Assembly: GCA_023150475.1 (NCBI GenBank)
Contig: JAKLKU010000006.1
Location: forward strand, 124,001 to 188,000
From: Planctomycetota bacterium
GTDB lineage: Bacteria; Planctomycetota; UBA1135; GCA-002686595
Direction: 5' to 3'
DNA length: 64,000 bases
The first letter of the stretch is position 1. Each line of letters opens with the position of its first letter. Positions 18,189 through 26,424 of the stretch are shown here, one piece after another. Below the pieces are notes generated by a model. It worked only from the letters and a program-made list of their open reading frames with translations. It was not told the origin of the DNA and made no database searches. The position numbers and the translations under genes are program-made.

Positions 18189-19928
18189 CTAGGCTTGGGG
18201 CGTTTCGCCTTCGGCCGGCTTCTTGCCTTCTTGCGCCTTCATGCGGCGCTCGTGCTCTTCGAGGATCGCCTTGTTCTCCTCGAAGTCGGCGTGCACGAAC
18301 GAGAGGCCGATCTTGCGCTCTTCGGTGTCGACACGGATGACGCGCACTTCGACCTTCTGGCCGGGCTTCACCACTTCTTCCGGGCTCGAGATCTTGTGAT
18401 CCGCGAGTTCGGAGATGTGGAGCAGGCCTTCGAGCTCCTCTTCGAGGCGCACGAACGCGCCGAAGTTCGTCGTCTTCGTGATCGTGCCCGTGAGCAAGTC
18501 GCCGACGTGGTACTTCGACGGGATGTCGTCCATCCACGGGTCGGCGGAGAGTTGCTTCGAGCCGAGCGCGATGCGCTTCTTCTGCGTGTCGACCGAAAGG
18601 ACGACGCAACGGATCTTGTCGCCCTTCTTCACCATCTCGGACGGGTGCGTGATCTTCTTCGTCCAGCTCATGTCCGAGACGTGCAGGAGGCCGTCGATGC
18701 CTTCTTCGATCTCGATGAACGCGCCGTACGAAGTCAGGTTCCGCACCGTGCCTTCGATGACCGTGCCGACCGGGTAGTGCTCGTCGACGAGGTCCCAGGG
18801 GTTCGCTTCGGCTTGTTTCATGCCGAGCGAGATCTCCTGCTTCTCCTTGTTGTACTCGAGCACGACGACTTCGACCGGATCGCCCACCTTGACGATTTCG
18901 CTCGGGTGGTTGACGCGCCGCGTCCAGGACATCTCGGAGATGTGCACCAGACCCTCGACGCCGTCTTCGAGTTTCACGAAGGCGCCGTAGGACATGATGT
19001 TGACCACAGAGCCCTTGTGCTTCGAGGCGACCGGGTAGCGGGTCTCGATGCCTTCCCACGGGCTGGGCTGCTTCTGCTTCAAGCCGAGCGCGATGCGCTC
19101 GCGCTCCGCGTCGACGCGCAGCACCTTGACTTCGATCTCCTGATCGAGCTGCACCATTTCGCTCGGGTGGTTGATGCGGCCCCACGTCATGTCGGTGATG
19201 TGGAGCAGACCGTCGATGCCGCCGAGGTCGACGAACACGCCGAAGTCGGCGATGTTCTTGACCACGCCCTTGCGGATCTGGCCGTCGTGGATGTCGGAGA
19301 GCAGGAATTCCTTCTGCTTCTGACGTTCCTCTTCGAGCAGCTTGCGGCGCGAGATGACGATGTTCATGCGCTCCGCGTCGATCTTGATGATGCGCGCGCG
19401 GATCGGCTCGTTGACGAAGTCGGAGATGTCGTGCGTGCGGCGCAGGTTGACCTGGCTCGCCGGGAGGAACACGTTGACGCCTTCGACGTCGACCAGGAGG
19501 CCGCCCTTGATCTTGCGTTGGACGATGCCTTGGACTTCGTCGCCTTCCTTGTACTTCTTCGACACGCGCTCCCACGAGCGCAGGCGGTCGGCGCGGCGCT
19601 TCGAGATCAGCGCAGTGTCGTTCTCGTCGAGGCCCTCGTAGAAGACTTCGAAGATCTGACCGGCGGCCGGCAGGGTTTCGCCGAACTCGGCGATCGCGAT
19701 CTGACCTTCGGACTTGCCGCCGATGTCCATCACGACCATGCCGGTGCGGTCGTCGACCGAGTCGACGCGCGCGTTCACGATCGTGCCGGGCGTGATGTCC
19801 TTGACCGAGGACTCGAGTTGATGCTTCAGGTCGGGCTCGGACACGGTGCCGAGCGACGCCTGGACCATCCGTTCGAGCTCAGCGGGGTCGAGGTCGTATT
19901 GCTTGATGCGTCTGGATGCGAGGGCCAT
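18189..19928 (-). CDS. rpsA: 30S ribosomal protein S1
   Basis: A 579-aa protein that brings mRNA to the 30S subunit. It contains six S1 (OB-fold) RNA-binding repeats; the last four are the most regular, each with the pattern G.V..(I/L)..YGAF(V/I).LE.G(V/I)(E/D)GL(V/L)HISEMSW. Linkers such as ERIALGLKQ repeat at the end of the units. Length matches the six-domain Gram-negative form. It is last of the cmk-plsC-rpsA series, and cmk-rpsA linkage is classical. The 49-base leader lacks a Shine-Dalgarno sequence and is pyrimidine-rich, which fits S1's known ability to work without one and its autoregulation. Confidence 0.96.
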   Translation of the reverse strand: MALASRRIKQYDLDPAELERMVQASLGTVSEPDLKHQLESSVKDITPGTIVNARVDSVDDRTGMVVMDIGGKSEGQIAIAEFGETLPAAGQIFEVFYEGLDENDTALISKRRADRLRSWERVSKKYKEGDEVQGIVQRKIKGGLLVDVEGVNVFLPASQVNLRRTHDISDFVNEPIRARIIKIDAERMNIVISRRKLLEEERQKQKEFLLSDIHDGQIRKGVVKNIADFGVFVDLGGIDGLLHITDMTWGRINHPSEMVQLDQEIEVKVLRVDAERERIALGLKQKQPSPWEGIETRYPVASKHKGSVVNIMSYGAFVKLEDGVEGLVHISEMSWTRRVNHPSEIVKVGDPVEVVVLEYNKEKQEISLGMKQAEANPWDLVDEHYPVGTVIEGTVRNLTSYGAFIEIEEGIDGLLHVSDMSWTKKITHPSEMVKKGDKIRCVVLSVDTQKKRIALGSKQLSADPWMDDIPSKYHVGDLLTGTITKTTNFGAFVRLEEELEGLLHISELADHKISSPEEVVKPGQKVEVRVIRVDTEERKIGLSFVHADFEENKAILEEHERRMKAQEGKKPAEGETPQA

Positions 19929-19977
19929 GAAAGGAGGGTTGAACGAAACGGGTTCGAGTTGAGGTTGGAGGTACGGG
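19929..19977 (-). promoter_or_regulatory. rpsA leader without Shine-Dalgarno, CCUCC motifs
   Basis: On the mRNA strand the leader reads as C/U/A-rich with CCUCC at two places, one ending four bases before the ATG (CCCUCCUUUC). These are complementary to, not the same as, a ribosome binding site. S1 genes are known to be autoregulated through unusual leaders; that this one is used so is inference. Confidence 0.45.
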
Positions 19978-20679
19978 TTAGGAACGAGCCTGCGTCCCGG
20001 AGGAATCCGGGGACTCAGGTGGACGAGGGAGGCGCGCGGCGATCGCCTCGCGCACGCGATCGAGCGCGTCGGGCAGCGTCGGGTCGACCGCCGGCGCGAA
20101 CGTCAGCGAGAGGCGCGTCGGCCGCGGCAGCGAGCGACCGGGCGGCCACGCGCGCCAACTGCCGTCGATCGCGGCCGGCACGATCGGCACGCCGGCCTTG
20201 CGCGCGGCGACCAGGATGCCGGAGTGGAACGCGCCGAGCGAGCCGTCGCGCGAGCGCGTGCCTTCCGGGAACATCGCGACGCAGTCGCCGGCTTCGAGGT
20301 GCGCGACGATCCGGCGCATCGCGGCGCGATCGCCTCGGCCGCGGCCGATCAGCACGGCGTTGCAGCCGTCCATGACGAAGCCGAGCAGCCGGCTCTTGGC
20401 GAGCGTGTCGCGCGCGACGAAGCAGACGTGCCGCGACGTCGCTTGCGCGAGCAGCGGGATGTCGAGGAACGACTGGTGGTTCGCGGCGATCAACACGCCC
20501 CCGTTCGAGGGCAAGTGCTCGCGACCGTGGAAGGTCGGCGGCAAGTAGAGCCGGTACCAGAGCCAGGTGCCGCTGCGACAAGCGTGGTAGACCCACGTCT
20601 TGTCGGTGCGCACCGGGCGCTCGGAGCGTTCCGCGCCTTCAGGACGTTCCTCGGTGGGCGCGTCGGATTCCGTGGCCAT
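19978..20679 (-). CDS. plsC: 1-acyl-sn-glycerol-3-phosphate acyltransferase
   Basis: A 233-aa membrane-associated acyltransferase that acylates lysophosphatidic acid in phospholipid synthesis. The catalytic HX4D box is NHQSFLD (about residue 70) and the glycerol-phosphate binding box is FPEGTRSRDG. A third block, GVPIVPAAIDGS, is also typical. The N-terminal 25 residues are charged and poorly conserved, so the start (20679) is chosen by frame and spacing: it lies 17 bases after the cmk stop. It sits between cmk and rpsA, an arrangement found in many bacteria. Confidence 0.88.
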   Translation of the reverse strand: MATESDAPTEERPEGAERSERPVRTDKTWVYHACRSGTWLWYRLYLPPTFHGREHLPSNGGVLIAANHQSFLDIPLLAQATSRHVCFVARDTLAKSRLLGFVMDGCNAVLIGRGRGDRAAMRRIVAHLEAGDCVAMFPEGTRSRDGSLGAFHSGILVAARKAGVPIVPAAIDGSWRAWPPGRSLPRPTRLSLTFAPAVDPTLPDALDRVREAIAARLPRPPESPDSSGTQARS

Positions 20680-20696
20680 GCGGCGCAGCGTGCGAC

Positions 20697-21350
20697 TCAC
20701 GACTTCGCGCCTGCGGCGCGAACGTGCGCGAGCATGTCGGCGATCACTTGGTCGGACGTGTGGCCGTCGGTCTCGATCACGCGGGCGTCGGCCGCTTGGA
20801 GGAGCGGCGAGTGTTCGCGCGTCGAGTCGAGCGTGTCGCGACGACGGAGATCCTGCTCGATCCGCGCTTGCTCCTCCGGCTTGCCGACTTCGAGCGCCTT
20901 GCGGCGCGCGCGTTCGGCGGCGGATGCATTGAGAAAGAACTTGAGCGTCGCGTCGGGGAACACGACCGTCGTCGTGTCGCGGCCTTCGGCGACCACGCCG
21001 TGAGCTGCGTTCGCGATCTCTCGTTGTCGAGCGACGATCACGGCGCGCACTCGCGGATGGGCCGAGACCGCCGAGACGATCTCCTCCACGCGCTTCGATC
21101 GCACGTCGGGCTCGCCCGGCGTGCCGTCGATCAGGATCTTGCCTGCGGAGTCGAACGAGAGCCGATGACGTTCGGCGACCGCGCGACACTGCGTCTCCGA
21201 GTGCGGGTCCGCTCCGCTTTCGAGCACCTTCAGGGCGACCGCGCGATACATGGCGCCGGTATCGAGGAACAGGAACCCGAGCGCCTTCGCGAGACCTCGG
21301 GAGACCGTGCTCTTGCCGGCGCCGGCGGGCCCGTCGATGGCGATGATCAT
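20697..21350 (-). CDS. cmk: cytidylate kinase
   Basis: A 217-aa nucleotide kinase that phosphorylates CMP and dCMP. It shows the P-loop GPAGAGKST at residues 7-15, the DTGAMYRA CMP-binding segment, VVAEGRDTTTVVFPDA, and the lid RRRDTLDSTRE. The start at 21350 gives MIIAIDGPAGAGKST, the usual N-terminus, so the longer upstream frame is rejected. It is 62 bases behind lpxH and 17 ahead of plsC on the same strand. Confidence 0.95.
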   Translation of the reverse strand: MIIAIDGPAGAGKSTVSRGLAKALGFLFLDTGAMYRAVALKVLESGADPHSETQCRAVAERHRLSFDSAGKILIDGTPGEPDVRSKRVEEIVSAVSAHPRVRAVIVARQREIANAAHGVVAEGRDTTTVVFPDATLKFFLNASAAERARRKALEVGKPEEQARIEQDLRRRDTLDSTREHSPLLQAADARVIETDGHTSDQVIADMLAHVRAAGAKS

Positions 21351-21412
21351 GGCGGGGTGGACCGGCTCGGAGGACAAGTGGGGCGAATAGCCTACCGGCG
21401 GACCCCCGCGGA

Positions 21413-22186
21413 TCAAGCCGACGCGCCGGAGGAGGCCCCCACGACCCACCCGCCGCCTTCTCCGACCCGGGCGACGTCGCGCGCGCCGCCGAACGCGTCG
21501 ACGACGATCCAGCGCGGACCGTCCACGAGCCGTTCGTCGCGGAAGACGTGCGCGTGGCCGACGAGCACGCAGTCGGCTCCGGCGGCTGCGGCGCGTGCCC
21601 GGACCTCGGACTCCTGCTGGGCGGTCTCGGCGCGCGGTTTCAGAGCGACCGCGCGCACGGATTTCGCGCGCAGTCGGCGCGCGGCGGCGAGCGCGAGCGG
21701 TGCTGGCAAACGTGGCGCGAGCGCCGCGATCGGTGCGGAGCGCAGCACGCGTTTCAGGCGCTGGTAGGCGACGTCGAGCGTGCAGAGCTCGTCGCCGTGC
21801 AAGACGAGCGTCGTCTCCGCGGGAAGCCGTGCGACGAAGCCGTGAGGATGGAGCCGCGCGCCGGTCGCGCGTTCGAAGTCCTCACCGAGCAGGAAGTCGC
21901 GGTTGCCGGGCACGACGTGCAGCTCGCGCCGCCCGCGCGTCCACGCCGCGAGCACGTCGAGCACGCGTCGCGCGCCTGCGAGCTTCGCGTGCGCCGGACC
22001 GACCCACGCTTCGAAGAGATCGCCGAGGATCACGAGCGCCGGCGCCTCGCTTTCGCGTTCGAGGAAGCGCGCGAGTGGGTCCGCGCACGCCGCGTCGCTC
22101 GCATCGAGGTGCAAGTCACCGATGCAGACGCTGCCGCGCGCGAGTTCGACCGCAGCTAGCGGCCGTCCGCCGTCGGGCGCGGGCAT
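21413..22186 (-). CDS. lpxH: UDP-2,3-diacylglucosamine diphosphatase-like phosphoesterase
   Basis: A 257-aa calcineurin-type metallophosphoesterase. LpxH splits UDP-2,3-diacylglucosamine to lipid X in lipid A synthesis, at the inner face of the cytoplasmic membrane. The metal-binding series is complete: GDLHL, GDLFEAWVG, PGNRDFLLG, VLHGDE and GHAHVF. The spacing between GDLF and GNRD (about 40 residues) and the HGDELCTLD segment fit LpxH rather than general phosphodiesterases. Presence implies an LPS-type outer membrane. The gene is 19 bases behind the DinB-like gene and may share its transcript. Confidence 0.85.
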   Translation of the reverse strand: MPAPDGGRPLAAVELARGSVCIGDLHLDASDAACADPLARFLERESEAPALVILGDLFEAWVGPAHAKLAGARRVLDVLAAWTRGRRELHVVPGNRDFLLGEDFERATGARLHPHGFVARLPAETTLVLHGDELCTLDVAYQRLKRVLRSAPIAALAPRLPAPLALAAARRLRAKSVRAVALKPRAETAQQESEVRARAAAAGADCVLVGHAHVFRDERLVDGPRWIVVDAFGGARDVARVGEGGGWVVGASSGASA

Positions 22187-22205
22187 GGAAGCTCCCGCCG
22201 TGCGC

Positions 22206-22706
22206 TCAACGGAGCGCGGCGAGCTCCTCGCGGTGACCGGCGTCGTGCGCGAGCCAGCGCAGCACGAGCTCGGCGAGGCTCACGCAGCCGACGCCTTCGA
22301 GCTCGCCGCGGCGCGCGAATGCCGCGTGCGGCAGTGCGCGCAGCCGCGCGACGTTCTCCGCCCGGACGCGGCGGAACTCCGCGAGCCCCTCCTCCAGCGA
22401 ACGTGCGTGGTAGTCGCCGGCGACTGCGAGTCGCGTTCCATCCAAGTCGGCCAGGAACGGCGCGTCGTCCACGAGCAACGCGCGCAGGCGTTCGCGGTAA
22501 CCGAGCACTTCGATGTCCCGCAGGTGCCAGACGTGTTCGTGCAGCGAGAACGAACCTTCGGCGGGCCGCAGCGTGCGCCGCTTGGGCGCGACGCGCGCGA
22601 GCGCGCGCTCGAGCTCCGCCGGCATGTCCGCGAGCGAGGCGAAGTGGCGTGCGAGCTCGGCGACCGTCGGCATCGGGCGGTCCAGGGCGATGGCGGCGTA
22701 CGGCAT
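22206..22706 (-). CDS. DinB-like four-helix metal-binding protein
   Basis: A 166-aa protein of the DinB/YfiT superfamily, which bind a metal through three His residues; most have unknown roles in thiol or damage metabolism. Visible are HEHVWHLRDIEVLGYRERL (helix 2 with the first His) and WLAHDAGHREELAALR at the C-terminus carrying the other His residues, plus a long helical middle region. The start at 22706 gives MPYAAIALDRPMP; an internal ATG 11 residues later is also possible. It is first in the series lpxH-cmk-plsC-rpsA. Confidence 0.75.
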   Translation of the reverse strand: MPYAAIALDRPMPTVAELARHFASLADMPAELERALARVAPKRRTLRPAEGSFSLHEHVWHLRDIEVLGYRERLRALLVDDAPFLADLDGTRLAVAGDYHARSLEEGLAEFRRVRAENVARLRALPHAAFARRGELEGVGCVSLAELVLRWLAHDAGHREELAALR

Positions 22707-22831
22707 GGCGGCAGAGTAGCAGATGCACGCGTGACGCCGAGGAGCGACGCTCGCGCAGTTCCGCCACGACTCGAGCGGCGGCCGCCCGGGCACTTCCGCC
22801 CGGGCGTGCGCGCTCGCGGATCGAGTCCGCG

Positions 22832-23959
22832 TCAGCGGGCGTAGAGGAAGACGTGGTCGTCGCCGCTGCCTTGGGACGTCAGGTCGGCGTCGGAGCGGAA
22901 GTAGATGCGCTTCGCGTAGTGGTCGCACGTCGCGCTACGGCTCGACGTGCCGATGGCGCCCGCGGTGACTTGGGTCAAGGTGCTCACGCCGGCCTTCGAG
23001 ATCGCCGCGAAGTAGAGCTCGTTCGAGCTGTCGAGGTTGCCGCCGACGACGAGGTCCCCTTCGCTCTCGAACACGACGTACGAGCCGCTCCCGGAGACGA
23101 ACGCGCGGTCGGACGCCTCGCTCGAGTCGGTCAGTCGCAGGATCGTCGACGTCTTGCGGTCGAGGCGATACACCTCGTCCAAGCCGTCGGTGTTGGCCCC
23201 GGAGAGTTCCGTCGACTCCGATTCGAACGCGACGAAGCGTCCATCGGCCGAGATCGTCGGCCGCGAGCAGTCACCGACCGTCGTGTTGGTGAGCTGCGTC
23301 GTCGTCGCCGTGCTGATCGCGTAGAGGAAGATCTCCGTGTTGCCGTCGGCATTCGTCGTCAGCGCGTCCGCGTCCGAGTCGTACACGATGAGCTTGCCGG
23401 ACGCGCTGATCCGCGGATTGCGGTTCTGGTTCGCGCCGGTCGTGTCGGTCAGTTGCTCGAACACCCCCGTCGAAACGGTGTAGAGGAACACTTCCTCGTT
23501 GAGGTCGGCGTTCGAGCCCGTGACCAGGTCCGCGTCGGACAGGAACACGACACGTTTGCCGTACTTGTCGGTCGTGACGCTCGAAGCGCCCGCGGGGTCG
23601 GCGGTCGTCGTGATCTGGAGCGTGCGGCGCTTGTTGAGGTCGAGCAGGAACACTTCGTCGTTGCCGTCGTCGTTCGTGCCGAGCGGATCGCCGTCCGACG
23701 CGTAGACGAGCACCTTGCCGCCGGGCGAGAAGAACGGCGAGGAGACCGACACCGCGACAGGCATCGCGTAGGCCTTCGACGGCGTGTGCAGGATCGTCGT
23801 GCCGCCCTGCGTGTAGACGAGCGTCTTGCCGAGCTTCTCGGTCGACGGGCTCGACCAGCCCGACGTCCCGCTCGTGATGCGGGTCGTCGTTTGCGCGAGC
23901 GCGGTGGCACCGAGCGTCGCGAATGCCAGTGCGAAGAGAGCTGTTTTGTGCTGCTGCAT
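22832..23959 (-). CDS. secreted PD40/TolB-type beta-propeller protein
   Basis: A 375-aa exported protein. A clean signal peptide (about residues 1-23) ends in ATALAQ. The mature part consists of about six repeats of 50-60 residues, each with a block such as SDADLVTGSNADLNEEVFLY or SDADALTTNADGNTEIFLY, where an Asp-rich turn precedes a strand ending in FLY. This is the WD40-like (PD40) pattern of TolB, here with Asp/Asn loops that may bind calcium. The start at 23959 is preceded by GGAGG at a good distance. No partner genes are evident; it lies 125 bases before the DinB-like gene. Thr and Ser content is high, as in secreted proteins. Confidence 0.8.
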   Translation of the reverse strand: MQQHKTALFALAFATLGATALAQTTTRITSGTSGWSSPSTEKLGKTLVYTQGGTTILHTPSKAYAMPVAVSVSSPFFSPGGKVLVYASDGDPLGTNDDGNDEVFLLDLNKRRTLQITTTADPAGASSVTTDKYGKRVVFLSDADLVTGSNADLNEEVFLYTVSTGVFEQLTDTTGANQNRNPRISASGKLIVYDSDADALTTNADGNTEIFLYAISTATTTQLTNTTVGDCSRPTISADGRFVAFESESTELSGANTDGLDEVYRLDRKTSTILRLTDSSEASDRAFVSGSGSYVVFESEGDLVVGGNLDSSNELYFAAISKAGVSTLTQVTAGAIGTSSRSATCDHYAKRIYFRSDADLTSQGSGDDHVFLYAR

Positions 23960-24341
23960 GGGATGAACCTCCGTGGAATCCTCCGTACGCCGCGTTCGAA
24001 AGTTCGGGCGACGAGCGCGTCGCCCAGGCGTCTCGCGCCGTCGAGGAGAGGACCGGGCTCGCTCGTGGCGGACGAACCGCACGTGTCGACTCGGACGTTC
24101 CTTTCCTCAATGCGGCTAACCGTCGTATCGGTGCGCAGCACGCCGAAGCGGTGCGGTCTTCGCGATCCTTCCGCGCAGCGCCGTAAACGGGAGCGCTGTG
24201 GCGTCGGCGCGCGCGTTCCGTCGGAAACCTGGACGCGTGCTCGGCGGATCTTGCAACTCGGGCGCCGCGGAGGCCGACGGTTCGGAACGCGAAGTGGAGC
24301 GCGAGCCCGAGACGCTCACCCGAGCGTGCGCGGTGCGACCG
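23960..24341. other. 382-bp region, no gene; upstream of PD40 gene
   Basis: This region lies between the PD40 gene start and the 3' end of the activator gene, both minus strand. It should hold the PD40 promoter and the activator's terminator. No ORF with recognisable features and no convincing hairpin plus T-run was found. A tcggcggatcttgcaa element near 24240 superficially resembles a sigma-54 -24/-12 site but its GG-to-GC spacing is two bases too short. Confidence 0.45.
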
Positions 24342-25736
24342 TCAGTGCGGAGCGGGCGTTTCCTCGTCGGGCGGCGGCGCTTCGCCCGGCGCGGTGATCT
24401 GGAAGTCGCGCATCTTCTCCCACAGCACCTTGCGCGAGATCCCGAGCAGTTCGGCGGTCTGCGAACGGTGACCGCCGCAGTGCGCGAGCGCCTTCTTGAT
24501 GTGCTCGATCTCGCGTTTGCGCAGCACTTCGCGCAACGGACGCACTTCGCCATCGTCGACTTCGAGCGCGCCGCGCCACCGTTCGTCGAGCGGCACGAGG
24601 TCGGCGGTCTGGAGCTCGCCGCTCGCCGGCGCGAGTGCGATCGCGCGCTGCACGGAGTTCTCGAGCTCGCGCACGTTGCCCGGCCAGCGATAGCGCTGCA
24701 TCAGGCCGAGCGTCTGCTGCGGCACTTCGTGGCGTTTGCTCCCCCCGTGGCGCTTCAGCAAGTGCGCGAGCAGGATCGGCAGGTCCTCGATGCGGTCGCG
24801 CAGCGGCGGCAAGAGCACCGGCACGACGTTGATGCGGTAGTAGAGGTCCTCGCGGAAGCGTTTTTCGTCGACCAGCTTGCGCAGCGGCTTCTTCGTCGCC
24901 GCGATCACGCGGATGTCGATCTTGCGCTCGGCCTCGGAGCCGATGCGTTCGATCGTGCGCTCCTGGAGCACGCGCAAGAGCTTGACTTGCACGGCGAGCG
25001 GCATGTCGTCGATGTCGTCGAGGAAGATCGTGCCCTTGTCGGCGAGTTCGAAGCGGCCGCGCTTCTCGCGCCGGGCATCGGTGAACGCGCCTTTCTCGTG
25101 GCCGAAGAGCTCCGCCTCGAGCAGCGTCTCCGGCAGCGCCGCGCAGGACAGCGCGACGAAAGGCCCGTTCGCTCGGGCGCTCGCTTGGTGGATCGCACGC
25201 GCCGCCACTTCCTTGCCGGTGCCGCTCTCCCCTTCGATCAGCACGGTCGCGTCGGTCGGCGCGACGATGCGGATGCGGTCGAAGACGGCGCGCATCGTGG
25301 CGGACGAACCGACGAAGCCTTCGAACGGCTTCGCGGCCGCGAGCTCGGCGCGCAACGCGGCGTTCTCCGCTTCGAGGTCGCGCACGCGCGCGAGCGTGCC
25401 GACCATGCTGACGATCGCTTGGTTGCGGAAGGGCTTCTGCACGTAGTTGTGCGCGCCCATGCGCATCGCTTCGACCGCTTGGTCGATCGTGCCGAACGCC
25501 GTCATCACGATCACGGGCCGGTCGGGCACGAGTTCCCGCGAACGCGTGAGCACTTCGAGCCCGCCCTTGCCCGGCATGCGCACGTCGGTGAGCACGACAT
25601 CGGGCTCCTTCGCGGCGAGCAGGCCGAGCGCCGTGTCGGTATCGCCGGCGACCCAGACCTCGTGGCCGGCGGCGACCAGCGCGTCCTGCAACGTGACCGC
25701 GATCGTCGGTTCGTCGTCGGCGAGCAGGATGCGCAT
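24342..25736 (-). CDS. NtrC-type response regulator with GAFTDA variant loop
   Basis: A 464-aa two-component response regulator of the sigma-54 activator type. The receiver (1-120) is canonical: ADDEP acid pocket, [10 protein letters not shown] phosphoacceptor Asp, VMTAFGT and the KPF lysine. The AAA+ domain has Walker A GESGTGKE and the R-finger region, and the C-terminus carries a Fis-type helix-turn-helix ([20 protein letters not shown]). Two departures are clear. The sigma-54-contacting GAFTGA loop reads GAFTDA (25074-25091), and Walker B reads IFLDDIDDM where LFLDEIG is usual. The start at 25736 gives [10 protein letters not shown]; a GTG at 25772 is possible but overlaps the preceding gene. 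It lies 19 bases after the degenerate GGDEF gene and likely shares its transcript. rpoN is 3.5 kb away. Confidence 0.9.
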   Translation of the reverse strand: MRILLADDEPTIAVTLQDALVAAGHEVWVAGDTDTALGLLAAKEPDVVLTDVRMPGKGGLEVLTRSRELVPDRPVIVMTAFGTIDQAVEAMRMGAHNYVQKPFRNQAIVSMVGTLARVRDLEAENAALRAELAAAKPFEGFVGSSATMRAVFDRIRIVAPTDATVLIEGESGTGKEVAARAIHQASARANGPFVALSCAALPETLLEAELFGHEKGAFTDARREKRGRFELADKGTIFLDDIDDMPLAVQVKLLRVLQERTIERIGSEAERKIDIRVIAATKKPLRKLVDEKRFREDLYYRINVVPVLLPPLRDRIEDLPILLAHLLKRHGGSKRHEVPQQTLGLMQRYRWPGNVRELENSVQRAIALAPASGELQTADLVPLDERWRGALEVDDGEVRPLREVLRKREIEHIKKALAHCGGHRSQTAELLGISRKVLWEKMRDFQITAPGEAPPPDEETPAPH

Positions 25737-25755
25737 GGGCGCCGTCTTAGCGGCG

Positions 25756-26268
25756 TCAGGCTCCGGGGTCACGCCCGACGTGGCGATCGCCGCCGGACGT
25801 CTGCGCTTCCGTCAGCGCGCCTTCCGCGGCCGCGAGCATCGCGTCGAAGAACAGCGTGTCGCCGCCTTGGTTGTGCGACGACCCGATCGAGCACGTGACG
25901 GCGAGGGCTCGGCCTTCGGCTTGGAACTCGAGCTGCCGCGTCGCCGCGAGCAATCGCTCGGCGAGCACTCGCGCGCCGTCCGCCGGCGTGTGCGGCACGA
26001 TCGCGAGGAAACGATCGTCGCTCAGGCGGCCGAGGAAATCGCAGGAGCGCGTCGACGTGCGCAGGAGCTCGATCACTTCGGACAGGATCGCTTCCTTGGC
26101 GTCGTAGCCGAACAGGTCGCGGAGCTCGTTCAATCGGTCGACGGAGAGGATCAGGCACGACACCGGATAGCGGTACCGTTGCGCGCGCGCGAACTCGACG
26201 CGCATCAGGTGCATGATCTGAGAGAGCGAGAAGAGACTCGGTTCGCTGTCTTCGGAGATCGAGTTCAT
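25756..26268 (-). CDS. degenerate GGDEF-domain protein
   Basis: A 170-aa protein that is essentially one GGDEF (diguanylate cyclase) fold without an input domain. The N-terminal helix FARAQRYRYPVSCLILSVDRL and the substrate-contacting region LNELRDLFGYDA fit the family. The signature loop, however, reads GRLSDDRFLAIVP where active enzymes have GR.GGDEF, so the catalytic residues are missing and no c-di-GMP synthesis is expected. The C-terminal CSIGSSHNQGGD matches the SIG.A end of the fold. It starts 156 bases after the FHA-like gene and precedes the activator by 19 bases. It may act as a binding or scaffold module for the activator. Confidence 0.8.
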   Translation of the reverse strand: MNSISEDSEPSLFSLSQIMHLMRVEFARAQRYRYPVSCLILSVDRLNELRDLFGYDAKEAILSEVIELLRTSTRSCDFLGRLSDDRFLAIVPHTPADGARVLAERLLAATRQLEFQAEGRALAVTCSIGSSHNQGGDTLFFDAMLAAAEGALTEAQTSGGDRHVGRDPGA

Positions 26269-26301
26269 CGTGGATTCGAGGGTTCGGCGCGCGCGGGACG
26301 G

Positions 26302-26323
26302 CGCGGGCTCGAACGAGCCCGCG
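26302..26323. terminator. perfect 22-nt inverted repeat between FHA-like and GGDEF-like genes
   Basis: Ten bases (cgcgggctcg) pair with cgagcccgcg around a 2-base loop. It lies in the 156-base gap on the minus-strand transcript, so it could end the FHA-like mRNA, fold in the leader of the GGDEF-like gene, or bind a dimeric regulator. No T-run follows on the minus strand. Confidence 0.45.
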
Positions 26324-26424
26324 TTCTACACCAATCGGAACTTCCGTCGCGGATCCTGACCGCGAAATCCTTTCGTGCGTCCACGCGCCGTTTCCGCGGG
26401 GCGCGGGCGGCGCGAACACGACGT

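Noticed and set aside
17805..20375. 856-codon plus-strand open frame opposite rpsA
   Set aside because: It is the antisense of ribosomal protein S1 and its neighbours, with no independent motif.
24230..24260. Possible sigma-54 promoter (tcggcggatcttgcaa)
   Set aside because: GG to GC spacing is 10 instead of 12 bases.
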